DNA of 64,000 nt from NCBI RefSeq assembly GCF_003628755.1, contig NZ_CP029256.1, positions 1,445,585-1,509,584 of the forward strand, written 5' to 3'. Shown one piece after another: positions 25,402 through 33,867 of this stretch. This DNA is from Christensenella minuta. GTDB lineage: Bacteria; Bacillota; Clostridia; Christensenellales; Christensenellaceae. Below the pieces are notes generated by a model. That model did no database searches, was not told where the DNA came from, and saw only the letters and a program-made list of their open reading frames with translations. The stretch's first letter is position 1. Each line of letters opens with the position of its first letter. The position numbers and the translations under genes are program-made.

Positions 25402-25845
25402 ATGAAACAAGATTATGTAACCGATTGTGCGGAGTGCGGCGCACCTTGCCCCGCTGTTTTCAAAATCCCGCTTTGCCACGATTGCGCCGTCAAAAAGACG
25501 CGCAAGGATTTTCTAAAATTTGTCGTGTTGCCTGTTGTGCTGGCTCTTTTCCTTTACTGGTTTGCAACCATGATCTTTCAGACCAGCGAACACCGGGTAG
25601 CCTATACTTTACTATTTATGGGCGTACCGTATGGCATACGGCGTATGTTCCTTTGGGTTATCCCGGTCGGTTACGGATTAGCCGGAACAATCGGGATATT
25701 AGCCCTTAATATCATCGTCGGCGCTGTGATCGGCGTGGTGGTGCTGGTCTACCAGCTTATAAAAGCGGTCGTTTATATTGTCAAAACGATCATTGCCGCC
25801 GTCAAGATTGCAGGATATAAAAAGATTGAAATTTTGCAAGCATGA
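25402..25845 (+). CDS. DUF6050-like membrane protein with zinc-ribbon start
   Basis: 147 residues. Two Cys-x2-Cys pairs in residues 8-32 (CAECGAPC, CHDC) precede a basic patch and four hydrophobic segments (about 38-58, 68-85, 88-110, 112-135). This type of protein recurs in Tn1549-like elements; function unknown. The family name is from memory. AAGGGGTGA precedes the ATG. Confidence 0.65.
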   Translation: MKQDYVTDCAECGAPCPAVFKIPLCHDCAVKKTRKDFLKFVVLPVVLALFLYWFATMIFQTSEHRVAYTLLFMGVPYGIRRMFLWVIPVGYGLAGTIGILALNIIVGAVIGVVVLVYQLIKAVVYIVKTIIAAVKIAGYKKIEILQA

Positions 25846-25863
25846 TGTACCCCCAATCAAAAG

Positions 25864-25904
25864 AGCGTGACAGCCGCGAAACCTCGCAAGCTGCCACGCT
25901 CTTT
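25864..25904 (+). terminator. Terminator, first of two direct repeats flanking the ars cassette
   Basis: 41 bases: AGCGTG / CACGCT hairpin with inner GCG..CGC pairing, then TTT. It differs from 28243-28283 by one base (A/G). Confidence 0.8.
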
Positions 25905-25924
25905 ACTAATATAATAAAAACACA

Positions 25925-25953
25925 TTGACAAATATCTATGTGTGTTATATATT
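25925..25953 (+). promoter_or_regulatory. ars promoter
   Basis: TTGACA (25925-25930), a 17-base spacer and TATATT (25948-25953). TATATATAGAC at 25951-25961 is half of the ArsR-type palindrome found before acr3. Confidence 0.75.
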
Positions 25954-25985
25954 ATATATAGACAGTTATCAATGTGAGGTTTGAT

Positions 25986-26288
25986 ATGAAAACAAACTAT
26001 ACGGATTATGCAAATACATTTAAAGCGATTGCCGAACCTACTAGATTGCAAATTATAGATATGCTTTCGTGTGGAGAACTTTGTGCGTGCGTAATTCATG
26101 AAAAGTTTGATATTACACAGCCGACCCTTTCCCACCATATGAAAATATTATGTGATAGCGGGATTGTTATTCCACGAAAAGATGGAAAATGGACACACTA
26201 TTCTTTAAACGAGCAACGTCTAAATGAAATTCGTGATTTTATGAATATGTTGACGGTTACAGAGAAAGCTTGTATTTGCAACGAATAA
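25986..26288 (+). CDS. arsR: ArsR-family arsenite-responsive repressor
   Basis: 100 residues. Winged HTH: FKAIAEPTRLQIIDML, then the metal-site motif ELCACVIHEKF, then TQPTLSHHMKILCDSGIV and a wing RKDGKWTHYSL. The C-terminal CIC could be a third thiol ligand. Arsenite binding releases DNA. The start at ATG 25986 is preferred over 25974 by spacing to GTGAGG. First gene of arsR-acr3-arsM. Confidence 0.94.
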   Translation: MKTNYTDYANTFKAIAEPTRLQIIDMLSCGELCACVIHEKFDITQPTLSHHMKILCDSGIVIPRKDGKWTHYSLNEQRLNEIRDFMNMLTVTEKACICNE

Positions 26289-26300
26289 TTTTTTTTGAAT

Positions 26301-26326
26301 AATATATAGACAATCGTCTATATATT
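26301..26326 (+). promoter_or_regulatory. ArsR operator palindrome
   Basis: Perfect 11-base arms AATATATAGAC and GTCTATATATT around AATC, between arsR and acr3, ending just before the acr3 ribosome-binding site. A half-site lies in the arsR promoter. Likely ArsR binding site. Confidence 0.75.
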
Positions 26327-26340
26327 AAAGGAGTATGCTT

Positions 26341-27399
26341 ATGGAAGCAAAAACAAATCAAAGCATCGGATTTTTTGAAAAGTATTTGACGGTATGGGTT
26401 GTAATCTGTATGGTTGCGGGGATTCTTATTAGTCAATTTCTACCACAGATTCCAACTTTTCTGAATCAATTTGAGTATGCTAATGTATCTATCCCTATTG
26501 CACTACTGATTTGGATTATGATTTATCCCATGATGATGAAAGTAGATTTTAAGAGTATAAAAGATGTGGGGAAAAATCCGAAAGGGCTTTTTGTAACATG
26601 GGTTACTAATTGGCTGATAAAGCCGTTTACCATGTTTGGTATTGCTGTACTGTTTTTCTATGTGGTGTTCAAAAATTTGATTCCTCCCGAACTTGCAAAG
26701 GATTACCTTGCCGGAGCCGTACTTCTCGGAGCCGCGCCCTGTACTGCAATGGTTTTCGTTTGGAGTACACTGACAAAGGGAAATCCTGCATATACCGTGG
26801 TACAGGTTGCAACAAACGATCTGATTATTCTTTTTGCTTTCGTACCGATTGTAAAATTCTTGCTAGGCGTAGGCAATGTCGAAGTTCCGTGGGACACGTT
26901 ATTCTTATCCATTCTACTGTTTGTAGTGATACCGCTCACGGCAGGAATCCTCACAAGGGTATTTATGGTAAAGAAAAAAGGAGTAGATTATTTCAATCAA
27001 AAATTTGTGCCAAAATTCAATAATGTTACAGTAATTGGTCTGCTCCTTACGCTTATCATTCTATTTTCGTTTCAAGGACAGACGATACTTGCAAATCCAG
27101 TGCATATCCTGTTAATTGCAGTGCCGCTTGTTATTCAGACGTTTTTGATTTTCTTTATCGCGTATTTTGCTTGTAAGCTGTTAAAGCTATCGTTTGACAT
27201 AGCGGCTCCTGCTGGTATGATTGGCGCATCAAATTTTTTTGAATTGGCAGTAGCGGTAGCAATCGCGCTATTTGGAGCAAATTCTCCAGTCGCACTTGCG
27301 ACGACGGTAGGTGTATTAGTAGAAGTCCCTGTTATGCTGACGCTTGTAAAAATTGCAAATAAAACTCAACGGTGGTTTCCTGCCGTGAATAGACTATAA
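26341..27399 (+). CDS. arsB: Arsenite efflux permease, ACR3 family
   Basis: 352 residues with about ten membrane helices. The hallmark GAAPCTAMVFVWS carries the conserved Cys, and VATNDLIILFAFVPI follows. Exports arsenite at the membrane. ATG at 26341 has better spacing from AAAGGAG than the ATG at 26335. Confidence 0.94.
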   Translation: MEAKTNQSIGFFEKYLTVWVVICMVAGILISQFLPQIPTFLNQFEYANVSIPIALLIWIMIYPMMMKVDFKSIKDVGKNPKGLFVTWVTNWLIKPFTMFGIAVLFFYVVFKNLIPPELAKDYLAGAVLLGAAPCTAMVFVWSTLTKGNPAYTVVQVATNDLIILFAFVPIVKFLLGVGNVEVPWDTLFLSILLFVVIPLTAGILTRVFMVKKKGVDYFNQKFVPKFNNVTVIGLLLTLIILFSFQGQTILANPVHILLIAVPLVIQTFLIFFIAYFACKLLKLSFDIAAPAGMIGASNFFELAVAVAIALFGANSPVALATTVGVLVEVPVMLTLVKIANKTQRWFPAVNRL

Positions 27400-27419
27400 A
27401 AAATCAAAGGAGTAAAGAC

Positions 27420-28229
27420 ATGAGTAATAATAAGAATATGAAAGACGAGATTAAAAAATACTATGGTGGTATTGCAAGCGAGGTAACTACGGGTACAGGG
27501 GAAGCTCCCTGCTGTTGCTGTAAGCCCCAAAAAAGCCAAGTATTGTACGACGATGAATATTTAGAGGGATTACCCGAAGAAGCATTGAAAGCATCAATCG
27601 GCTGTGCAAATCCAATCTTCTTGGCAAATATCCAGCAAGGCGAAACTGTACTTGATCTTGGTAGCGGGGGTGGAATTGACGTATTGATTTCTGCAAAATA
27701 TGCAGGTGAAACGGGCAAGGTTTACGGGCTTGATATGACTGACGAAATGCTTCATTTGGCAAATGAAAATAAAGCACGAAGCGGAAAGAAAAATGTTGAA
27801 TTTATTAAAGGCTACATTGAAGATATTCCGCTTGATGATAATACCGTTGACGTTGTTACCTCTAATTGCGTAATCAATTTAAGTGAAGATAAAAGCGCGG
27901 TACTTTGTGAAACATATCGAGTTTTGAAACCGGGCGGTCGTATTGCGATTGCCGATGTTGTGGAGTTAAAGCCTGTAAGGGCAGAGTTGCGAAAAAATGC
28001 TCAACTTTGGGTTGGTTGCATTTCTGGTGCTCTTTCGATTGAGACATATACCCAAAAACTGGAAGCGGCAGGATTCAAAAATATTGAAATCACGATAGTG
28101 GATTCTTACACAAAAGAGTTTTTGCGTGACTTTGCAACAAATAAGGGCTTGGAATTTGGTCTTTCTGATGAGGACGCAAACGAACTCGACAACGCATTTG
28201 CGAGTGCCTATGTAAAGGCTTATAAATAA
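27420..28229 (+). CDS. arsM: Arsenite S-adenosylmethionine methyltransferase
   Basis: 269 residues. SAM site VLDLGSGGGIDVLIS, conserved Cys in SIGCANP (about residue 61) and TSNCVINLSEDK (about residue 150), plus an N-terminal CCCC cluster typical of ArsM. Converts arsenite to methylated species. Last gene of the ars cassette. Confidence 0.94.
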   Translation: MSNNKNMKDEIKKYYGGIASEVTTGTGEAPCCCCKPQKSQVLYDDEYLEGLPEEALKASIGCANPIFLANIQQGETVLDLGSGGGIDVLISAKYAGETGKVYGLDMTDEMLHLANENKARSGKKNVEFIKGYIEDIPLDDNTVDVVTSNCVINLSEDKSAVLCETYRVLKPGGRIAIADVVELKPVRAELRKNAQLWVGCISGALSIETYTQKLEAAGFKNIEITIVDSYTKEFLRDFATNKGLEFGLSDEDANELDNAFASAYVKAYK

Positions 28230-28242
28230 GACAACAAAAAAT

Positions 28243-28283
28243 AGCGTGACGGCCGCGAAACCTCGCAAGCTGCCACGCTCTTT
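28243..28283 (+). terminator. Terminator, second of two direct repeats flanking the ars cassette
   Basis: 40 of 41 bases equal to 25864-25904; followed by TTTTTTT. It ends the ars operon. Confidence 0.85.
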
Positions 28284-28411
28284 TTTTGCTGTTATGTTAC
28301 GCTTTAGACCCCGTTTTTCGGGTGTTTAGGTACAAACACCTTACCTTATGCAAATACGGCTTAAAAAGCCCCTGCTATTAAGAGGTTTTTTCGGCTCTAA
28401 TGCGTAACATA

Positions 28412-28756
28412 TTATTGCCTTTTTCGCCGCATACGCTCCCGCGCTTGATCGCGCTTAATCTGATTGACACATAAATTACAATACTTAGCTCTGTTGCTGC
28501 TCGACTGGAACAATGCGCCGCACTTCGCACAAGGCTTTTGCTTGTCCGGGGTTGAAAGCTCCGCGCAAAGGGTTTTATCAATCGGTAAAACCGCATTTTT
28601 GAACCACAAGCACAACATGGACTGTGACGCAATTTGCGGACAGGGTACAGGCTCCCCAGCGTCCAGCGCATCACAATTCCCTTGAACGTAATTGCAACAC
28701 TCGGCACGGATAAGGACGTTTGCCCGCTTCGTCTGAAAGGGCGTAAACTGTTTCAT
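28412..28756 (-). CDS. Cysteine-rich VLP-domain protein
   Basis: 114 residues. RAECCNYVQGNCDALDAG, LCLWFKNAVLPIDKTLCAE and a zinc finger CAKCGALFQSSSNRAKYCNLCV, ending basic. Same family as 43602-43988; common in mobile elements of Clostridia. Probably DNA or RNA binding. It overlaps the next gene upstream by four bases. Confidence 0.85.
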   Translation of the reverse strand: MKQFTPFQTKRANVLIRAECCNYVQGNCDALDAGEPVPCPQIASQSMLCLWFKNAVLPIDKTLCAELSTPDKQKPCAKCGALFQSSSNRAKYCNLCVNQIKRDQARERMRRKRQ

Positions 28757-28980
28757 GCGTCTACTTCCAAATCATCGGCTGGGACAAGACCGGGGGCAAG
28801 TTCCAAATATTCGCCGTCCGTCAATCCCTCCAGCTTATGAATTACAGCTTTGAAAACCTCCAGTAATTCCGGGTCGTAAACGTCCTCAGTAGCTGCGTAC
28901 AAATCGCGTAACAGCCCCGCCCGTGTCCGAATGTCGTAAATGCAAATCAAATTTGTTTCTTCTACTGTGAAATACTCCAT
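28753..28980 (-). CDS. Transposon-transfer-assisting family protein
   Basis: 75 residues from ATG 28980: MEYFTVEETNLICIYDIRTR, then acidic segments ending DDLEVDA. The pattern fits the small acidic family found next to ArdC-like genes in Tn1549-type elements. Start set by the conserved EYFTVEE beginning. Confidence 0.75.
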   Translation of the reverse strand: MEYFTVEETNLICIYDIRTRAGLLRDLYAATEDVYDPELLEVFKAVIHKLEGLTDGEYLELAPGLVPADDLEVDA

Positions 28981-28984
28981 ATCG

Positions 28985-30628
28985 TTATACCTCGCGTTCC
29001 TTGTTATTTTGTTTTGGTTGCTGTGCTGGACGTTCGCCCCGTGCGACGGATTGTTTATCCTTTTTGAGTTGCGCCCGGATTGACGGTCTTTTCTCGTCTT
29101 TGCTGGCAGCGCGGGCTTTGTCTGCCTTATTTGCTTTGATGATTTCCGTAATGGATATCGTTTCCCCAGCTTTAGCCCGCTTTTCCAGTTCGTCAACCGT
29201 GGGCGTGTTGTTGATCTGCCCGTCGATCATGTTATAATTTTGTTCCGTGGATTTCTCGGCGGTTTCTAATGGATTGATCGGGGTTTGCCGCTGCTCCTGT
29301 AACAATGTCATAAAGTCCGGCACTTCGGTAAAACCGAATCTATCCACATAATAAGCCTTTTCCATACCGTCGCGCTGGGTAACGATCACGTCCGAAACAG
29401 ATAGCGAATGCCCTATGAAGTTTTCAGGGCGATAAAGGTTGAACCGAACATAAATATCTTCAAGGGTTTTGTCTTTGGGAAACTCGCCGTTATATAGATA
29501 GCGGTAATTTGCAGGGTCAACCGCCACGCCGTCGGCTCGTAGGCTGTTTAGCGAGATAAAGCCGTATTTTTCTGTTGCCTTGTCTGTAAGCTGGTAAATA
29601 GAAAAAGTGTCCTTGTTCTCGATTAGCCCCGGGGCTTTTTCGCTCTCTTGCGTTTGCTCCATGTTGAGCGTCGCAATCTGCGCGTCAACGTCCGTTATAA
29701 TCTCTGCCGCCGTTTTACGAATAACGTTAAGGGACGCTTTCAATTCGGCGGTTTCCTTTCCGCTGCTCCACCCTGCAACATAGCCAAATGAATAACTTGA
29801 TGTGTCCAGCCCGTAATGTTGACAAACACAATATGCCACACTTTCGGCTTGTACTTCCCTGGTTTGCTTGTCATATGGTAGCTTTTGCTTATCTTCCGTT
29901 GTCTTTAAATCTAGGTCGTGCAGCTTGGCGTGTGAAATTTCATGTATAGTGGTCTTAATCGTCTGTGCTTCGCTCATATCTTTTTTAATCGCAATTCGTT
30001 TATCCGCAAAGCTGTAATAACCGTTTGCGCTGCCCTCAATCGTTTCAAAATCAATAGGAACAGGCGATACTTTTTCCAGCGCATCAAAAAACCGCTTATA
30101 GTTTGGGACTTTACCGCTAAGCATACTCATGGGAATTTCGGGTAATTCTTTGCCGTAGGTTTGCGAAACGTCGAAAACCGTAACGGTATGATAGCCGATC
30201 ATTTCCTTTTCGACCGTTTCCTTTACGGGTTTTCCGTCGCTGCCGATCACTGGCTTACCTGTCTTGGGGGCGGTTTTGTTTTCTTTTTCTAATACCTTAA
30301 ACTTTGTAGGGGCAATGATTTTAAGACCCTTTTGTCCTTTTATAACGTGCCGATCAAATTTCTTTTCCCATGCGCGGAAACCCGCTACATGAGAAGCATC
30401 TGGCTTTTGCAGGAATATGAGCATACTATTGTTTATGGAATAATCATAAAACTTTGACATCGTGCTAAGATATTCTTTAAATTGGTCTGATTCAAAGATT
30501 TCCTTTACGCCCTGTTCCAGCTTGTCGGTAATCTCCTGCATCTGCTCTTTTCGGGTATGTGTTTCAAAAACAATAGGCGCGGGTGAATGCCCTGCGCCTA
30601 TCACTTCATTATTTTGTGCTTCGCTCAA
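28985..30628 (-). CDS. ArdC-like antirestriction/ssDNA-binding protein with zinc peptidase domain
   Basis: 547 residues. N-terminal ArdC domain (about 25-155: SMLIFLQKPDASHVAGFRAW, KGQKGLKIIAP). Middle metallopeptidase with HEISHAKLHD near residue 228 and downstream Glu in EVQAESVAY. C-terminal YodL/LPD25-like region (YQLTDKATEKYGF to about 440) and a basic tail. ArdC-type proteins coat incoming DNA and block restriction. Preceded by an oriT-like array. Confidence 0.87.
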   Translation of the reverse strand: MSEAQNNEVIGAGHSPAPIVFETHTRKEQMQEITDKLEQGVKEIFESDQFKEYLSTMSKFYDYSINNSMLIFLQKPDASHVAGFRAWEKKFDRHVIKGQKGLKIIAPTKFKVLEKENKTAPKTGKPVIGSDGKPVKETVEKEMIGYHTVTVFDVSQTYGKELPEIPMSMLSGKVPNYKRFFDALEKVSPVPIDFETIEGSANGYYSFADKRIAIKKDMSEAQTIKTTIHEISHAKLHDLDLKTTEDKQKLPYDKQTREVQAESVAYCVCQHYGLDTSSYSFGYVAGWSSGKETAELKASLNVIRKTAAEIITDVDAQIATLNMEQTQESEKAPGLIENKDTFSIYQLTDKATEKYGFISLNSLRADGVAVDPANYRYLYNGEFPKDKTLEDIYVRFNLYRPENFIGHSLSVSDVIVTQRDGMEKAYYVDRFGFTEVPDFMTLLQEQRQTPINPLETAEKSTEQNYNMIDGQINNTPTVDELEKRAKAGETISITEIIKANKADKARAASKDEKRPSIRAQLKKDKQSVARGERPAQQPKQNNKEREV

Positions 30629-30654
30629 AATTATACTCCTTTCGTGTTTTTGGG

Positions 30655-30757
30655 GGGTTTGGGGGCTTGCCCCTCAACAAGCACTTTGCCCCGCCCAGCT
30701 TCGCGGGCCGGGGCAAAGTTGGAAGTGTGTTAATACACTTCCTATGCTTGTTAAGAT
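30655..30757 (-). other. Second oriT-like sequence, upstream of the ArdC gene
   Basis: On the minus strand: GCATAGG, inverted repeat GGAAGTGT/ACACTTCC (30721-30742), a GCCCGCGAAGCTGGGC hairpin, TGCTTGTTGAGGGG and CCCCCAAACCCCCC, in the same order as oriT at 19021-19118. The repeat loop is two bases longer. It lies between topB and ardC. Confidence 0.65.
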
Positions 30758-30772
30758 ACCAATTCCCGGATA

Positions 30773-32872
30773 TTAACTTTTGAAAACCTTGCCTTTATGC
30801 TCAAATTCCAGCCTAAAATTGACGTACTTGCCGCCCGTGTCCGCAAGGATAATCTGCGCGTCATATGTTTTTCCAGTCTTTGGGCTATAAAGGTTCTTTG
30901 CCTTAACTCGCCCGGACTTCAAAAGCTCCGTTGCCATTCGAGGAGTAAGGCTTGTTTTTTTGTCCCGGAAAAATTTATCATTCTTCCACATGACAAAGCC
31001 ACAATCCTTATTTGCACAATAAAAGTTTGTGCGGCTCTCGTGGACGTTGCCACCGCAACGGGGACAAATGCCGATGACGGGTTTATCAAACTGAAAACGG
31101 CTCCGCTGGTCGTTTGTCACTTCGGGGACTGTTTCGACCAGTTCCCGGACATATCCCGCGATACTGTCCATAAACTCGGCAGCTCCGCTTTTGCCCCGTG
31201 CGATCTCTGTTAAGGTGTTTTCCCATTCTGCCGTAAGTTTTGGGGACGTGAGTTTTTCGGGCAATACGGATATAAGGGCTGTGCCGCGCTCGGTCGGGAT
31301 AATCTGTTTTCCTTTGCGACTGGCAAATCCTTTTTGCACCAGCTTTTCGATCACGCCCGCACGGGTCGCCGGGGTTCCCAGCCCGCGCCGTTCGGCTTCG
31401 GGGTCTGTGTCCTCGTTCCCGGCTCGTTCCATTGCGGCAAGTAATGTGTCCTCTGTGTAGGGCTTCGGTGGGGCTGTCCAGCTTTCGGACGTGGACGCTT
31501 GCACTTCTAAAAACGTCTGCCCCTCGACAAGCTGGGGCAACGGCGGCATTTCGGTTTCCTCGTCATCGGATTTCTCTTTTATGCTGTTTTTAAAAGCCTT
31601 TTCAACCGCTTTCCAGCCCTCGGCGGTCACGGCTCTGCCTTTCGCGGCGAACGCATGACCCGCGCAATCAAATTCAGCGGTAACAGCTTCAAACATATGC
31701 GGGTCGCTAACCGCGCACGCTAGGCGGGCAGATATCAGATATAAAATGTTTCTTTCCCCGTCTGGCAGGGGGGTAAGGTCTGCGATTCCCACTTGCAGGG
31801 TTGGGATGATTGCGTGGTGGTCTGAAACTTTTTTGTCGTTGACGGTCTGTGTAACGTTGGGCTTCAGTTCGTCCCGAATTGCTTCAGCAAATGGCAGCTT
31901 CAAAACCACCTTGACGATCTCGGCGGCTGTGTCTGTCATATCAAGCGTCAAATACTGGCTATCCGTGCGCGGGTAGGTTGTCAACTTTTTTTCGTACAGG
32001 TTTTGAATATAATCAAGCGTCTGCTGTGCCGTATATCCAAATATACGGTTTGCGTCCCGCTGCAAGCTGGTAAGGTCGTACAGCTTCGGCGGGCGGGCCG
32101 TCTTGCTCTCGGAAATGAGGGAACGTAAAACGGCTTGCTGTTTGTCGCAAGCCGCCGTTATCCTTTCCGCTTCTGCCGGGTCGAATGTTTTTGCGCCCGT
32201 TGCGTCGATCTCGCCGCACTGGATATGCGGAACGTAATATTTTTCCTTTACAAAGTCCCTGATCTGCTCGGCCCGCTGCGTTATCATGGCAAGGGTTGGG
32301 GATTGAACGCGCCCCACATTCAGCGAACCGTTATATAGGGCAGAATATAACCGGGTTGCATTGATACCTACCAACCAATCAGCTTTAGAGCGGCACAGCG
32401 CGGAAGCGTAAAGATCGTCGTATTCCGTGCCGTCTTTGAGCGCGTCAAATCCCTGCTTGATTGCGCTATCTTCCATTGACGAAATCCACAAGCGGGAGAA
32501 CGGTTTTTTACAGCCTGTTTGCTTGTAGACCAAACGGAAAATAAGCTCACCCTCGCGCCCGGCGTCTGTCGCGCAAATAAGGCTTTCGACATCTGCCCGC
32601 CGCATAAGTTCTTTTAATATAGCAAACTGTTTTTGCTTGGCTTTTGAAATCACGTAATGCCATACGTCCGGGATGATCGGTAAATCCTCCTTTGTCCACT
32701 TGGAATATTTCGGGTCATACACTCCGGCGTGGGCTGGCTCCACCAAATGACCAACGCACCACGAGACCAGATAACCGTTTCCCTCGCAATATCCGTCTTT
32801 TACTTCTTTCGCACCGATCACGTTTGCAATCGACCGCGCGACACTTGGTTTTTCCGCAATTACTAATTTCAC
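30773..32872 (-). CDS. topB: DNA topoisomerase III
   Basis: 699 residues. Toprim domain (LVIAEKPSVARSIA; ATDAGREGELIFR at 101-113), active-site Tyr300 in TTYPRTDSQYL, and a C-terminal zinc motif CPRCGGNV..CANKDCGF. Relaxes DNA during transfer. ATGA overlap with the upstream DUF4366 gene. Standard member of Tn1549-type modules. Confidence 0.95.
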   Translation of the reverse strand: MKLVIAEKPSVARSIANVIGAKEVKDGYCEGNGYLVSWCVGHLVEPAHAGVYDPKYSKWTKEDLPIIPDVWHYVISKAKQKQFAILKELMRRADVESLICATDAGREGELIFRLVYKQTGCKKPFSRLWISSMEDSAIKQGFDALKDGTEYDDLYASALCRSKADWLVGINATRLYSALYNGSLNVGRVQSPTLAMITQRAEQIRDFVKEKYYVPHIQCGEIDATGAKTFDPAEAERITAACDKQQAVLRSLISESKTARPPKLYDLTSLQRDANRIFGYTAQQTLDYIQNLYEKKLTTYPRTDSQYLTLDMTDTAAEIVKVVLKLPFAEAIRDELKPNVTQTVNDKKVSDHHAIIPTLQVGIADLTPLPDGERNILYLISARLACAVSDPHMFEAVTAEFDCAGHAFAAKGRAVTAEGWKAVEKAFKNSIKEKSDDEETEMPPLPQLVEGQTFLEVQASTSESWTAPPKPYTEDTLLAAMERAGNEDTDPEAERRGLGTPATRAGVIEKLVQKGFASRKGKQIIPTERGTALISVLPEKLTSPKLTAEWENTLTEIARGKSGAAEFMDSIAGYVRELVETVPEVTNDQRSRFQFDKPVIGICPRCGGNVHESRTNFYCANKDCGFVMWKNDKFFRDKKTSLTPRMATELLKSGRVKAKNLYSPKTGKTYDAQIILADTGGKYVNFRLEFEHKGKVFKS

Positions 32873-33603
32873 TCGCTATCCTCCTGATCGTTTTTGGTTT
32901 CGTCCTCGAAGTCGTCCGGGTCGTTTTCATCCTCAAAATCGTCTGCGTAGTCCTCGATATCGTCCATACTGCCCAACGCTTGTTTTGCCTTGCGCTTCTT
33001 AACCGCAAATGCGATCACGCCCACCAAAGCAATCACAACAACCACACCGATCATCATAATAGTATTATTACTGGCGGGTTGTTGTTCCGGCTCGGCTGTG
33101 GGTGCCGGATTTTCAGCTTGTGCGCTTGCCGATGCTTCGGATGACGGCTCTGTGGTAGGGGTCGGCTGCGTCGTTGCCCCGCCAAAAATATTTTTTTCCT
33201 GCTCGTCCTCGGTAAAGTTCAAAAGGTCGTTTTCCGTTACTTCGGTAAGCAGGAAAACATTATCAGACGTTTTCTTATTGTCCACGATCAAATAGAACAC
33301 TTTGCCGCTCTTGGTTTCAATCGTGAAAAATTCTTTTTCCGGGGCTTCGTCTTTGTCCGTAGAGCTACCGCCGCCGTCCTGCTCCGCGCTGGTCGTGCTT
33401 GCCGTCGCCGTGCTGGGTGGGGTTGCGCTGTGGGCTGTTGTCTCTGCCGTCGCCGTTGGTATCGGCTCCGCGGTTGGCGTTCCTGCCGCGGGGTCGTCCG
33501 CTTGGGCGGCTGCCACTGTCGGCATTGCAAGCATGGCAATGATAACGATAATAAGCACCAGCAAAATATTGATTGTGATTCTATGTTTTCTTTTCATCCT
33601 CAT
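32869..33603 (-). CDS. DUF4366 / CD1107-family transfer protein
   Basis: 244 residues. Signal peptide (about 1-33), a Thr/Ala/Pro-rich linker, a globular segment FFTIETKSGKVFYLIVDN, another low-complexity stretch, one membrane helix (about 182-202) and an acidic cytosolic tail. Typical of the CTn family between TopB and DUF4315. Confidence 0.88.
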   Translation of the reverse strand: MRMKRKHRITINILLVLIIVIIAMLAMPTVAAAQADDPAAGTPTAEPIPTATAETTAHSATPPSTATASTTSAEQDGGGSSTDKDEAPEKEFFTIETKSGKVFYLIVDNKKTSDNVFLLTEVTENDLLNFTEDEQEKNIFGGATTQPTPTTEPSSEASASAQAENPAPTAEPEQQPASNNTIMMIGVVVVIALVGVIAFAVKKRKAKQALGSMDDIEDYADDFEDENDPDDFEDETKNDQEDSE

Positions 33604-33854
33604 ACGTTAGTTTCCTCGCTTTCATCATGTGCCGGGGTTTCCGGCTGGTCGTCTTTCATTTTTGGGGTTTTCTGTTTTTGCAAAAAACGCCGTAATTCGT
33701 CCGGGGTCATTTTGATTGCCCGCACTGCCTGTATAATTTGCAAATTTTCTTCCTGCGTTTTTTGCTGCTCCAAATTCTTTAGCTTCTTTTGTGCGCTCAC
33801 GATCTGCGCCTTTGTCTTGTCGATTTCTTTAATAATTTTGTCGATCTTGTCCAT
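33600..33854 (-). CDS. DUF4315 family protein
   Basis: 84 residues, a charged coiled coil (KIDKIIKEIDKTKAQIVSAQKKLKNLEQQ) then MTPDELRRFLQ. Small conserved protein of Tn1549-type modules; function unknown. Overlaps DUF4366 by four bases. Confidence 0.87.
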   Translation of the reverse strand: MDKIDKIIKEIDKTKAQIVSAQKKLKNLEQQKTQEENLQIIQAVRAIKMTPDELRRFLQKQKTPKMKDDQPETPAHDESEETNV

Positions 33855-33867
33855 TGTGTTCCTTTCC

